64,000 nucleotides of DNA from Thalassovita taeanensis (GTDB lineage Bacteria; Pseudomonadota; Alphaproteobacteria; Rhodobacterales; Rhodobacteraceae), in NCBI RefSeq assembly GCF_900110775.1, contig NZ_FOEP01000018.1, forward strand, positions 1-64,000. The letters are read 5' to 3'. Of this stretch, positions 41,269 to 50,449 are shown piece by piece. A program made the translations under genes and the position numbers. The notes beneath the pieces were generated by a model, which did not search any database, was not told where the DNA came from, and worked only from the letters and a program-made list of their open reading frames with translations. Each line of letters starts with the position of its first letter. The stretch's first letter is position 1.

Positions 41269-43289
41269 GTGTTTGGACCGACCGCATCCTGCAGGAGTTT
41301 CCTGCCGATCTTTCACGCTTCTGGATCGCTCTGGATCCGGATGGCCTCCTTTTGGATGAACGCATCCTGCACGGCCTTCGTGAACGTGGATTTGAAGTCC
41401 TGCCATTCGAAGACGCTGTTTCGTTCAGGACCGAGTATGAGGAGCGCTACCGCGCGGCATGGGATACTGGCAGGGAAGGAACTGCAAAGGCGCTGGTCTT
41501 GCAACTGCGAGGCACAGACCTCAACTCACTCCCCTGGGACTACATCAGATCAGCCCGTACGCTGAATCTGAGCTTGGCTGATCTTTTCCCCAAGCTAAGC
41601 TATGGTGTCGTCCGGCAGATCGACTCCGAACACCACGAGGCCCTGTTCCAAGCTTGCAAAAAGCATGCGGCACAGCCTCTCGGCGAGGGGGCGACCAAAG
41701 ATTTCATTCTTACCCACATCTTCAGGCTCAGCCCTTATTTGCTGAACAGGCCGGAGGATTTCTGGCGAGAAGTGCTGCGTCTTCACTATCGTGGAACAGG
41801 GCTGCCAGAACTGCTAGCGCAACATGTCGCGACGGTCTTGAGGGATACGCCCCTCGGAACCTTGCCGATTGTCGAGCTTCTCTCGTCCAAGACCGATATG
41901 GTTCGCGCGGTCCAAGATGCATGGTGCGGTTTTCTAGCACAGCACGGTGTCCGGACTGAGGGTTCTGCTGGAGTGCGGGAGTCGTCCGAGCGGGCCGCAA
42001 TCACGGTGCCATTCGATCATCCCGATGTGCGGGTCATTATTGATACCATGTTCCTAGAAGGCGTCCTTCAGCCCGTCGAAGTTGATCAGTTGCCTGCCGA
42101 GCTGCCTGGCTGGATCAAAGTTGGGCTGATTGGCGATCCTCGTGCACTTAGCCATCTCGTATCAGAAGGCGCAAAAAGGATCGCTGCGGATTTGCCAGCA
42201 ATTGACGCGTCGCATCGAGATTGGGTGGAAGCGGCACGTCGGTTGGCAGAGCTCATCTATCGCTTCAATGAGCTTAAAGCCGCCGATGCCGATAGCCTGC
42301 AGGTACAGATACAGGCCTTGCAGAATGACGCTGATGGGCGATTGAGGGAGTGGGTATTTCAGCACTTTGCAGATTTGCCATCGCTGCCCGTCGCGAAATC
42401 TCCTGTGATGGTACATCATGTCCCGAGGTATCTGGCCATGCGCCGCAGCGCAGGCGAGGACCGAATAGCCCTTCTTGTGTTTGATGGGCTGGCTCTGGAT
42501 CAGTGGGTCCAAATCCGTGAAGATTTGTCGGCCAGGACACCTGAATTTTCTGTAGATGAGGGCGGGTGTTTTGCGTGGCTACCGACGCTGACGTCGATTT
42601 CACGTCAGGCTCTTTTTTCCGGGCTTAAACCCCGAGAGTTCCAGAGTTCGATGGACACAACCTCGCAAGAGCCATCGCTTTGGACAAGGTTCTGGCAAGA
42701 GCACGGACTTCGGAAGCCCGAAGTCATTTTTCAAAAAGGGCTCAAGCGCTCTGAACAGCTGGCCGCGCTAGAGGAGAATCTTTCGAAGCCGACAACGAAA
42801 GTAGCCGGTATTGTTGTCGATATGATCGATGAAATCGTGCACGGAGCAATGCTCGGAAAGCGCGGGGTCGCCGGGCAAATTCGCGAATGGTGCGATACTG
42901 GCTTCATTGAAAAGCTATTTCTTATGCTCACTCAGCATGGGTATCATATCTATCTCACAGCGGACCACGGCAATGTTGATGCCGAAGGTATTGGACGGCT
43001 CAGCCAAGGCGTTGTATCGGAATTGAAGGGTGAGCGGGTCAGGGCGTATCGCAGCGAAGACCTAGCGTCATCTGTCCCGCCCGAAATTGACGCGTTTCAG
43101 TTTGGAAGTCCCGGGCTGCCTGCTGATTTCTTGCCGCTCTATGCAAATGAACGCGGCGCGTTTGTACCTAAAGGAAACAAGATTGTCGCTCACGGAGGAA
43201 TGGCGTTAGAGGAACTGATTGTGCCGTTTGTAAAGATAAGAATGAAGAAAGAAGAACATGCGACCGACAGCACCTCAAATAGGATTTGA
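41265..43289 (+). CDS. pglZ: PglZ, BREX alkaline-phosphatase-superfamily protein
   Basis: A 674-residue protein with the PglZ domain. Metal-site motifs of the alkaline phosphatase superfamily are visible: ALLVFDGLALDQW (about residue 403) and TADHGNVDAEGIG (about 564), with a Thr/Ser-rich region LPTLTSISRQALFSGLKPREF between. PglZ is the signature gene of BREX. ATGA overlap with brxHII; the end overlaps brxA by 32 bases. Confidence 0.93.
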   Translation: MSVWTDRILQEFPADLSRFWIALDPDGLLLDERILHGLRERGFEVLPFEDAVSFRTEYEERYRAAWDTGREGTAKALVLQLRGTDLNSLPWDYIRSARTLNLSLADLFPKLSYGVVRQIDSEHHEALFQACKKHAAQPLGEGATKDFILTHIFRLSPYLLNRPEDFWREVLRLHYRGTGLPELLAQHVATVLRDTPLGTLPIVELLSSKTDMVRAVQDAWCGFLAQHGVRTEGSAGVRESSERAAITVPFDHPDVRVIIDTMFLEGVLQPVEVDQLPAELPGWIKVGLIGDPRALSHLVSEGAKRIAADLPAIDASHRDWVEAARRLAELIYRFNELKAADADSLQVQIQALQNDADGRLREWVFQHFADLPSLPVAKSPVMVHHVPRYLAMRRSAGEDRIALLVFDGLALDQWVQIREDLSARTPEFSVDEGGCFAWLPTLTSISRQALFSGLKPREFQSSMDTTSQEPSLWTRFWQEHGLRKPEVIFQKGLKRSEQLAALEENLSKPTTKVAGIVVDMIDEIVHGAMLGKRGVAGQIREWCDTGFIEKLFLMLTQHGYHIYLTADHGNVDAEGIGRLSQGVVSELKGERVRAYRSEDLASSVPPEIDAFQFGSPGLPADFLPLYANERGAFVPKGNKIVAHGGMALEELIVPFVKIRMKKEEHATDSTSNRI

Positions 43290-43974
43290 CCGCTTTATTC
43301 GCCTTGAGTGGGCGACAAAAGCACTAGAAGTCAGGGCGGGTCTCGCGGAGATCGACGAACTTGAAGCCATCTTGGATCAGGCACATTCAGGACCGGCGGC
43401 CAGAAAGAAGACCAGAACGGTGTTGAACCGCCTCTGGTTGGAGCCGCGCAAAGGCCTTGAGCCCTTTGCGCAAAGAGCCGTAGAGCTTTTTCAAGCGGCG
43501 CCCAGTACGCCGCCGGCTGCTCTCACATGGGGAATGGCTATCGTAACATACCCATTCTTTGCCAAAGTGGCTGAGATCATCGGTCGACTAACGTCACTTC
43601 AGGGTGACTGCACCACAGCTGAGGTGCATCGTAGGATGGCGGAAATCTACGGCGAACGTGAAGGGACACGAAGAATGACCAACATGGTCCTTCAATCCCA
43701 GATCGACTGGGCAACGCTCGAACGGAGTGACAACGGAAAGACGCTTACCCGAAAGAAAACCATTGCTCTGGAAGGGCCGGATCTGGTGCGCTGGATGACT
43801 AGGGCCGTGCTTGAGTGCGCGGGGCGTCCTGTTGGTCTTGGGACGTTAGATGCGCAGCCAGTGATTTTTCCGTTTGATCTTGGCGAAAACCTCGGATTTG
43901 TCTTGTCGTCTGCATCTGAACTAGACCTGCGCGCGGATAGTACTGGAAGTCAGTTTGTTTCGATACGAGACTAG
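43258..43974 (+). CDS. brxA: BrxA-like protein (DUF1819) of BREX
   Basis: A 238-residue protein, last gene of the operon. Its size and position match BrxA of type 3 BREX. Motifs include MRMTNM-like TRRMTNMVLQSQIDWATLE (about 138-158) and IALEGPDLVRWMTRAVLEC (about 168). BrxA is a small DNA-binding DUF1819 protein. Assignment rests on position and size more than on strong motifs. It starts inside the end of pglZ. Confidence 0.78.
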   Translation: MRPTAPQIGFDRFIRLEWATKALEVRAGLAEIDELEAILDQAHSGPAARKKTRTVLNRLWLEPRKGLEPFAQRAVELFQAAPSTPPAALTWGMAIVTYPFFAKVAEIIGRLTSLQGDCTTAEVHRRMAEIYGEREGTRRMTNMVLQSQIDWATLERSDNGKTLTRKKTIALEGPDLVRWMTRAVLECAGRPVGLGTLDAQPVIFPFDLGENLGFVLSSASELDLRADSTGSQFVSIRD

Positions 43975-44012
43975 TGGGGTCAGCCTGAGGCAGTTCCGAG
44001 CAACGATCGCGA

Positions 44013-45131
44013 TCAGGCCGTGGTTGCCTGATTCAGGTGTAGCCAATATCGCGTATGCCGCCGCTCGCCGGTTCGTTTGAGTGCATCCTTCTCGACGAGG
44101 TCCTGCAGGTCCCGGGTCGCGGTCGCGCGCGAGGTGCCCGTGATCTTGAGGTAATTTTCGGCGCTGAGCCCGCCTTTGAACCCGGTAGGACCTTCCCGAA
44201 ACATCCGCGCGATAGCTTTGTCTTGGCGCTCGTTCAATTGACCGCGGTGGCGGTCGTAAAAGTGCGCCTTGCTGATGAAGAACCCGACACGGTCGAGCGT
44301 GACCTGTTGGGCCGTGAGGACGATCTCGGCGAACCAGATGAGCCACTCCGTCACGTCCAGCGTCTTCTGGTGGAACTCGAGCTGGTCGTAATAGGCTTTC
44401 CGTTCTTTTTCGATGGTAAAGGCGAGCGCTATGAGGCTCGGTTGGCCAATGTTCTGCGCCAGCGACTTTTCAGCCAGGGCGCGGCCCAACCGGCCATTGC
44501 CATCCTCGAAAGGATGGATGCTCTCAAAATATAGGTGGCCGAGCCCCGCACGTGTCAGGGCTGGGAGCGGTGTTGCGCAGCCGGGTCCGGTCTTGTTGAA
44601 CCATTCAACGTAGCGCTCCATCTCCGGCGCGACCTGAACTGAGGGAGGCGCTTCAAAATGTATTGTCGGGCGGTCAAGGCGGCCCGAGACGATTTGCATT
44701 GCCTCAGCGTGCCGTCGGTACTCGCCAATGGTCTCCAGCCGAGGATCATGGGACAGGAGCATCCGGTGCCAGCGAAACAGCGTCTCGTGGTCGAGCGAAT
44801 CCGCAAAACCTGAATAGAGGTCTACCATCATTTCAGCCACGCCCTGCTCACGCGGCTTGGTTGGGTAGCTGTCGGGGTCCAGTCCCATATGGCGGCGCAA
44901 GGACGACTGGACGCTCAGTCGATCGAGGATTTCACCCTCAATGGCACTGGTCTGCATCGCTTCTTCGCTTAGAAGTTCGATGCGCAGTTGCTCGCGATCA
45001 GGCTGGCTGACATGATGCACGGCACCGACGATCTCGCCGGAGGACAGCAGAAATTTCTGTTCGAACGCTTCCAGTACGGAGGCATCATACCGGAAATTCG
45101 GCCAATCGGGCAGTGTCCAGTTCCAAGGCAT
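44013..45131 (-). CDS. Fic family protein with N-terminal inhibitory motif
   Basis: A 372-residue Fic protein (DUF4172-like N-terminus plus C-terminal winged helix). The catalytic HPFEDGNGR loop is at residues 206-214 and is complete, including the acidic residue. The inhibitory motif (S/T)xxxE(G/N) appears as TSAIEG at 61-66, so it belongs to class II Fic proteins, autoinhibited by an N-terminal helix. The C-terminal part has HTH-like SAENYLKITGTSRATATRDLQDLVEKDALKR. It may AMPylate a host target; no partner antitoxin is needed. It is convergent with the BREX operon. Confidence 0.9.
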   Translation of the reverse strand: MPWNWTLPDWPNFRYDASVLEAFEQKFLLSSGEIVGAVHHVSQPDREQLRIELLSEEAMQTSAIEGEILDRLSVQSSLRRHMGLDPDSYPTKPREQGVAEMMVDLYSGFADSLDHETLFRWHRMLLSHDPRLETIGEYRRHAEAMQIVSGRLDRPTIHFEAPPSVQVAPEMERYVEWFNKTGPGCATPLPALTRAGLGHLYFESIHPFEDGNGRLGRALAEKSLAQNIGQPSLIALAFTIEKERKAYYDQLEFHQKTLDVTEWLIWFAEIVLTAQQVTLDRVGFFISKAHFYDRHRGQLNERQDKAIARMFREGPTGFKGGLSAENYLKITGTSRATATRDLQDLVEKDALKRTGERRHTRYWLHLNQATTA

Positions 45132-45252
45132 GAGTTGTAGATATCCTTTCTATAACTCACGTATAGATCATTCTTGATGCATAGAAGTCAATGCTATCAC
45201 TCAGATGGTCTACATCAGGAGCTGCCTGCTCGGGCCGAGACTGGATTCGGCA
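45132..45252. other. intergenic region with an inverted repeat upstream of the Fic gene
   Basis: On the minus strand AAAGGA lies shortly before the Fic start. CTATA-N7-TATAG (45150-45166) is a perfect short inverted repeat in the probable promoter. It may be the autoregulatory site of the Fic protein's own HTH domain. Confidence 0.4.
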
Positions 45253-45492
45253 TCAGACGTTTTGAAGATGTGACGGATCGTGCGACTTCCTAGCACTATC
45301 TTGCAGGTCGAGGGGGCTCTCCGTCGTAATCTGATCAATCGGTTCATAGCGGACATCTGCCATTGCGTCTTTGAGCCAAGCCGGTTGCAGATCGCCATTG
45401 TTCCATTGGTAGAGATAGCCCACCAGGCTGTCGGTCTTCTTGCAGAGGATGCGCATGATCGGTTCGCCTGTCAGGCGGGGTTTCAGGGTCAT
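45253..45492 (-). CDS. small hypothetical plasmid protein
   Basis: A 79-residue protein. An internal ATG at 45456 gives MRILCKKTDSLVGYLYQWNN, which reads like the natural start of a 67-residue protein; the longer form adds a basic MTLKPRLTGEPI. It contains a tryptophan pair motif (WNNGDLQPAWLKDAM). It is common-looking in Rhodobacterales plasmids between conjugation genes. Function unknown. Confidence 0.6.
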   Translation of the reverse strand: MTLKPRLTGEPIMRILCKKTDSLVGYLYQWNNGDLQPAWLKDAMADVRYEPIDQITTESPLDLQDSARKSHDPSHLQNV

Positions 45493-45652
45493 GATGCATT
45501 CCTTTTACTTGGACCTCGAAACTGGTGAACACGGAGGCCGCTGAATCCTTTGATCGGGTGTTAAGATTAAGTTTCTGCAACTGCAAGATGAACCGAAAAT
45601 GGTGGGCGGAAATCCACCAGAATTATGCAAGTTGTCTTTTTAGATAAGTCCC

Positions 45653-46288
45653 TTACGACACGTTGGGCTCTTGCGGCGGTGCAGCGCGATCCGCGATTTC
45701 GTCGAGGAGAATGTCGATCTCAGCCCAGATGCGCGGCTCGACCTGGCCCCGGATCAACGCCCATTTGCTCAGGACATCGAGCGGGTCGTGATCGCGCAGC
45801 AGGACCGCCAGGCTGGTGGCATCGACAGCCAGCGACGTGCGGGCTTGCCATTGCGTGTAGCGGGTGCGCTGCTCTTTGGGCGGAGGCGCGAAGATCGGTA
45901 ACAGGTGCCAGCCCTTGACCGCGCGGCGCAGAGCGGCTCGCACCACATGTGCGGGCTCGACGCCACAGGCCTGCAATGCCGCTTCCTGCCGTTCGAGGGC
46001 ATTGACCCTGATGTCGATCTTCCGGGTCGGGGTCTTGGTACGAGGTAGCGCGGAAGGTTTTGGAGCTGGACTGCGGCCAGTGCTTTCCGAGTTGACTGTG
46101 TTTGGTGCCTGCGCCGTTTCGATCTCAGTTTCGAAAGCACGCATCTCCGGCTCAGCTACGATCGCGGGTTTCGGGGTCACAGGTCCCGGTTGGTCTTCTC
46201 CCCTTTCCGGAATGTCCCGGCCGTCTTGTCGGAGCGCTGCGGAGTAGGCTGGATCAACTCTCGTGATGGTCGGGATTTTCTTTCGCAA
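45653..46288 (-). CDS. hypothetical protein coupled to the VirC1-like ATPase
   Basis: A 211-residue protein starting at TTG 46288, 10 bases after the ATPase stop, with GAGGG as ribosome binding site. An ATG further upstream lies deep inside the ATPase gene and is unlikely. The first 90 residues are a Pro/Glu-rich linker. The conserved-looking part is TRKIDIRVNALERQEAALQACGVEPAHVVRAALRRAV and YTQWQARTSLAVDATSLAVLLRDHDPLDVLSKWALIRGQVEPRIWAEIDILLDEIA. Probably a DNA-binding or partner component of the mobilization machinery, given its operon. Confidence 0.7.
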   Translation of the reverse strand: MRKKIPTITRVDPAYSAALRQDGRDIPERGEDQPGPVTPKPAIVAEPEMRAFETEIETAQAPNTVNSESTGRSPAPKPSALPRTKTPTRKIDIRVNALERQEAALQACGVEPAHVVRAALRRAVKGWHLLPIFAPPPKEQRTRYTQWQARTSLAVDATSLAVLLRDHDPLDVLSKWALIRGQVEPRIWAEIDILLDEIADRAAPPQEPNVS

Positions 46289-46298
46289 TCGACTGCCC

Positions 46299-47018
46299 TC
46301 ACGCCGCCAGAATGTTGTTGAGAATGTCGGTCGCCTCCTCGAGGGCCTCGACGACATGACGAACATGTGGGCGCATCAGTGGGTTGGGATCGGACTGCTT
46401 TTCCAGCGCCAGAGCGTGGAGAAGCCCTTTCTGATCCATCTCTTTGTACGTGTTGCGGCGCATCATCACGGTCTCGATCACCGGAAACCGGGTGAGGGCC
46501 TCCTCGATCAGAGCGGCGTCAGCCTTGGTGGTTTTCGGGTCGACCATGTTCAGAACGACGTGATGACGCGGGAGGCTGCTTGGATCGTCGACCCGAGATT
46601 TCAGCATCCGGAACCAATCGGCAGTCTGCGCGCCGACGTCAAAATCCGAGGTCGACAGCATGACAGGCGTCACGATGTGGTCGGCGAGAACCGCAATGCC
46701 ATCTGACCATTCAGCACCGACCCCGGCAGTGTCGATGAAGATGAAGTCCGCCGTGTCCGCCATATAGGCCTGCTCGATCTTGCCTTCGACACCAGCAACA
46801 CTTTCGACGGTAGCGCAGTGGAGGAGCGGTGAGCCAAGACCCCCAGCCTCCGCCCGCGCGTGCCAGGCTCCGAGTACCCCGGTGCTGTCTGTATCGACCA
46901 AAAGAACTCTGCGACCGGCGGCAACGGCTGCGCTGATCAAGGCGCGCGAGAGCGTGGTTTTCCCACTCCCCCCTTTCCGGGCCATCGCGGCGATCACCAC
47001 GAGATTGTCGTTCGGCAT
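46299..47018 (-). CDS. ParA-family ATPase, VirC1-like
   Basis: A 239-residue MinD/ParA-type ATPase. The Walker A is RKGGSGKTTL (14-23) and FIFIDTAGVGAEW (about 91-103) is the Walker B region. The ATG at 47018 follows AAAGGACG at correct spacing; the TTG at 47036 is less likely. Being next to oriT and relaxase genes, it resembles VirC1, which positions the relaxosome, rather than the plasmid-segregating RepA, which is already supplied at 2.7 kb. Confidence 0.85.
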   Translation of the reverse strand: MPNDNLVVIAAMARKGGSGKTTLSRALISAAVAAGRRVLLVDTDSTGVLGAWHARAEAGGLGSPLLHCATVESVAGVEGKIEQAYMADTADFIFIDTAGVGAEWSDGIAVLADHIVTPVMLSTSDFDVGAQTADWFRMLKSRVDDPSSLPRHHVVLNMVDPKTTKADAALIEEALTRFPVIETVMMRRNTYKEMDQKGLLHALALEKQSDPNPLMRPHVRHVVEALEEATDILNNILAA

Positions 47019-47523
47019 TTTGACGTCCTTTTGCAAAAATAGTGGAAAGCCACAAAAAGGTTGAAATGTCGCTAATCGTTTGAGGCGGCAGGGTCAAGCA
47101 GATGTCGGGATGCGATGTGCGCACGGCACGCTGCGGGGGCCGCCCTGCGTTCGACGCTAAGCGCCTGACGTGCTGCGACTTCCAATTTCCGAAGTACGGT
47201 AGACGGGAGCCAGCGTACGGAACGCATTTGACGCGAGACGTGATCCTGCTGCCGCGCTGCGCTCCACAGCAAGCAGTCGACACCCAACAAAGGACGTCCT
47301 GCGGTACGCCGAAGACGGCGTGCGGACGGCGTGAAGCGCGCGGCATTTGCCACATCGCGCGGTGCAATGAGCGCGAAGCGCGACCCATTTCACAAAGGAC
47401 GGGAAATCGCCCCTGCGTGGCGATTTTCTACATTGAGTACAAGCCCTTACTGCCGACTCCACTTGCGTTGGGAGTCGACGGGCTTGTACGAAGTTGGCAA
47501 GAAATAGGAACGTTAACTTCAAA
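47019..47523. other. oriT-like non-coding region between the VirC1-like gene and mobC
   Basis: About 500 bases without a credible gene. Two hairpins stand just before mobC: AAATCGCC-N7-GGCGATTT (47404-47426), and a cruciform with outer 10-bp stem GTACAAGCCC/GGGCTTGTAC (47437-47446, 47480-47489) and inner stem CGACTCC/GGAGTCG (47454-47460, 47471-47477). The relaxase operon follows immediately, so this is the best place for oriT. The nick site was not identified. Confidence 0.55.
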
Positions 47524-48111
47524 ATGTCACGCGGCCGCAGACTGACCGAGACCGAGCGTCTGAGCATCGCCAGAGAGCGATCTCAGGGCGTTCCTGCTGC
47601 CGATCTTGCTGTGCGTTATGACGTCAGTCTGAAGTCGATCTACAACGCTGCCAATCACGCCTCGGAGCGGCAGATGGCCAATGCCAGCCGGTCGCGGGTG
47701 ATTGGCATCCGTGTCTCGGATCGCGATCTTCGAGGCTTTGATGCTGCTCTGGCGCGGCGCGGTATCGCGCATCGCTCAGATGCCATGCGGCGGTTGATGC
47801 TCGCAGCCGATGACATTCTACGACCGGACGAGTCGACAGCCGAAGAGCTGCGCAGCATGAGTGCGGCGCTCAACCGGGTGGGCAACAACGTCAACCAGGT
47901 GGCACGGAGGTTGAATGAGGCCAAGCTCAGAGGAGAGCCTCTGCCATACACTGCTGCGAGCCATGCGGAGATCCGCGATCTCGCGGGCCTGGTGTTCGAC
48001 ATGGCCGACCAGATCCAGGAGCTGTTTCGGGCAAGACGCCGATCGCTCGATCTATCGGTGACACAGGCCCTCTCCGGTTTGAACGCGGAGGCGGATCATG
48101 ACGCGGAGTGA
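47524..48111 (+). CDS. mobC: MobC-like relaxosome accessory protein
   Basis: A 195-residue basic protein. The N-terminal HTH-like region (RRLTETERLSIARERSQGVPAADLAVRYDVSLKSIYNAAN) is followed by a MobC-type block RVIGIRVSDRDLRGFDAALARRGIAHRSDAMRRLM and SAALNRVGNNVNQVARRLNEA (about residues 122-142), typical of accessory proteins that help the relaxase nick oriT. The ATG at 47524 is chosen; a TTG at 47494 could add ten residues. It overlaps the relaxase by 14 bases. Confidence 0.88.
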   Translation: MSRGRRLTETERLSIARERSQGVPAADLAVRYDVSLKSIYNAANHASERQMANASRSRVIGIRVSDRDLRGFDAALARRGIAHRSDAMRRLMLAADDILRPDESTAEELRSMSAALNRVGNNVNQVARRLNEAKLRGEPLPYTAASHAEIRDLAGLVFDMADQIQELFRARRRSLDLSVTQALSGLNAEADHDAE

Positions 48112-50449
48112 TCGCGCGCGGGGCGTTGGATCATCTCTCTTTGATCGCGACTGGAGCCGAGTTTCGGGAAGCTGGCAGGGGCTTGCAAAGGGTGCGCAGA
48201 TGGTGCGGGCCGCGCGCGGATATTCGCCGGCGATCTTCAAGGCCATCTCAAAGGGCGGCTGTCACACCGGCGCGCAGCTTCGGGCGCAACTCACCTATCT
48301 CACCACCAAGTCAAGCCACATCCTCGACAGCCGTGGAACCCATGAGGGGAAGAAGCAGCTCTCGGAAGTTGAGATCACGCGCGTGGCCCGCAGGTTCGAG
48401 AACCAATGGAACGAACGCTACAGCCCAAAACTTGGCCATACCTCACATCTGCTGATGGCGTTTCCCGTTGGAACCAAGGGCGAAGAGGTGCGCGACATTT
48501 GCCAAACGGTCTGCGAGCGGCTCTTTCAAGGTGAGGGGTCGCAATTCGATTATATTGCTGCAATACACCAAGATCGCGCACATCCACACGCGCATATCGT
48601 TCTCAACCGCCGCAGCAAGGATGGCGAAATGTTCTTCCTCGGGAAAGATCACCACTTCAACTACGACGCCTTTCGGGTGGCGATGGTCGAGGCGGCCCAG
48701 GTCCATGGGATCCGGCTCGAGGCAACGCGTCGTCTCGACCGGGGCGTCACGACCTACCGCGCCGAAATCGACGAGATCTACAAAGCGCGTGAAGAAGGGC
48801 GGCCGCCGGTTGAACGCCAGCGAACCGGCGCTGATCTGGCGGCAGCTTTGGAGGCGGTCGGGCGCAATGCGCTGGTTTATCGCGGGCTCGCGGCCGAAGC
48901 GTCACGATCAAACTTCGAAGACCTGGCCGAAGCCCTCGAGCGCGCCAGCACGATCCTTGCCAGTGGCAGTTCAATCCAATCCGATGGAGCCATTTACATG
49001 TCCGACGACGAGACGGCGTTTGATACGCTGATTACCGAGTTTTCCCAAAACATTCGCCAGATCGAAGCGGCGATCGACAGAGCACCTGCCACGGAGCGAC
49101 CGGAGATCGAGCGCAAGCTCACCGACGTGTTGGCCTCGGTCGCGCATTTGAACCCGCTGGGTGATCGTTCCGGCGCCCTGATCGATGCACCGTCCCGGGA
49201 CGGCATCTATGCGCGGCCCAATGTGAGTGAGGATAATCTCGGGCGCCTCGATGAGGGCGAGATGAAAGCGAAGCTTGCCGAGGCGCTGCAAGGGACTGGT
49301 ATCGATGCAGATGCCGTCGCGGCCCGCATGCGCGAGGGGGCCGGCAATGCTGCGCTTGAGCGGCACTGGCTGGCGCAGGACCTGCGTGCGATCGCAAAGG
49401 CGGGGGATCTCGATCTGGAAAAAGCCGAGGACCGCGAGGGCGCGCTGGACCGACTGGAAGCGGTGCATGTCCGTTTGGGCGAGGTCCTGACAGGCGCGCA
49501 GGTCTTGCGAGCCATCGATGAGGTGGAAGAGGGCGATACCGAACTCCGGCTTGGCGATGGCGCGCAGCTATCAGGCCAGAACACCCAAGTTGACCGCCCG
49601 GACGTGTTCGCCGCAACGGAGAGACAAGATTTCCGGCAGCTGGTGGCGCAGTTCCGCCGTACTGATTTCAACTATCCGTTCTCCGACGATTCTTCGGTGC
49701 GAGGGAGGGGTGCGATCGAGGTGGAAGAGGCGCGTGCCGCGTTTGACGCCTATGCACAAAGATCGCCACAACATGCCGAGCTGGCCTCAATGGCCTGGGA
49801 GCAGGTGACTGACGGCTTCAAGCCGCCGCAATACGCGGTCGCGGAGCAAGACCGCACACTCCACGCGGGCGACATGGACCTCGCTTTGCGGGATCCATCC
49901 GAACATCTCGGTCCGATCACCGAGGAGCTTCGCACGGTCGCTCGCTACCGCACGGAAATGCCGGATGACACCTTCGGGGCGGCGGTCCAGGACGAGATCA
50001 ATCACCTTCGCGCTTTGGGTGCCTCACGTGCCTACATCAGCGAACGAAGCTTCGAAATCGAAGACCAGGCGCGTCAGGATTATGCTGAACGGCGTTATCT
50101 GGAAGAGACAGCCCCTGCGGTCATGGCTTTTGTGCGCAAAGCCGCCTCCGGGGAACCAGAACCGATATCCGAAGCAGAGCAGCGGCGACTGGTCGAGCAG
50201 GTGAACGAACGGCTGTCGCCCGATGCGATCACCGCGTTGCGGTCCGGCAATGCTGAAGTGCTTGACAAGTTCACCGAGGATCCGCTGCGCCAACTCGAAT
50301 TGGCCAAGACCTATCTCCAGAGCAGCGAGATTACCGCCCATGGCCCGGCTATAGAGCGCGTTCTTGACGCCCTGGCTGAGGAACAGATCGAGGCACAGCG
50401 CGCGCGCCATACCGCCGCACACGGCGAAAAGGGGATCACCCATGGATAG
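48098..50449 (+). CDS. VirD2-like relaxase
   Basis: A 783-residue relaxase. The N-terminal nuclease part has the metal-binding motif HQDRAHPHAH (about 158-167, HxDxxHPHxH) followed by IVLNRR, typical of VirD2-like relaxases. Tyr42 in RGYSPAIF and Tyr67 in LTYLTTKS are candidate nucleophiles. The rest (about 250-783) is a long acidic, helical extension without clear motifs, probably for secretion and protein contacts. It would nick oriT and lead the strand into the recipient through the T4SS. Confidence 0.9.
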   Translation: MTRSDRARGVGSSLFDRDWSRVSGSWQGLAKGAQMVRAARGYSPAIFKAISKGGCHTGAQLRAQLTYLTTKSSHILDSRGTHEGKKQLSEVEITRVARRFENQWNERYSPKLGHTSHLLMAFPVGTKGEEVRDICQTVCERLFQGEGSQFDYIAAIHQDRAHPHAHIVLNRRSKDGEMFFLGKDHHFNYDAFRVAMVEAAQVHGIRLEATRRLDRGVTTYRAEIDEIYKAREEGRPPVERQRTGADLAAALEAVGRNALVYRGLAAEASRSNFEDLAEALERASTILASGSSIQSDGAIYMSDDETAFDTLITEFSQNIRQIEAAIDRAPATERPEIERKLTDVLASVAHLNPLGDRSGALIDAPSRDGIYARPNVSEDNLGRLDEGEMKAKLAEALQGTGIDADAVAARMREGAGNAALERHWLAQDLRAIAKAGDLDLEKAEDREGALDRLEAVHVRLGEVLTGAQVLRAIDEVEEGDTELRLGDGAQLSGQNTQVDRPDVFAATERQDFRQLVAQFRRTDFNYPFSDDSSVRGRGAIEVEEARAAFDAYAQRSPQHAELASMAWEQVTDGFKPPQYAVAEQDRTLHAGDMDLALRDPSEHLGPITEELRTVARYRTEMPDDTFGAAVQDEINHLRALGASRAYISERSFEIEDQARQDYAERRYLEETAPAVMAFVRKAASGEPEPISEAEQRRLVEQVNERLSPDAITALRSGNAEVLDKFTEDPLRQLELAKTYLQSSEITAHGPAIERVLDALAEEQIEAQRARHTAAHGEKGITHG

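Noticed and set aside
30366-43974. Type 1 BREX or DISARM as identity of the defence operon
   Set aside because: No BrxB, no Lon-like BrxL, no DUF1998 and no phospholipase D gene are present. BrxF and a SNF2 helicase point to type 3 BREX.
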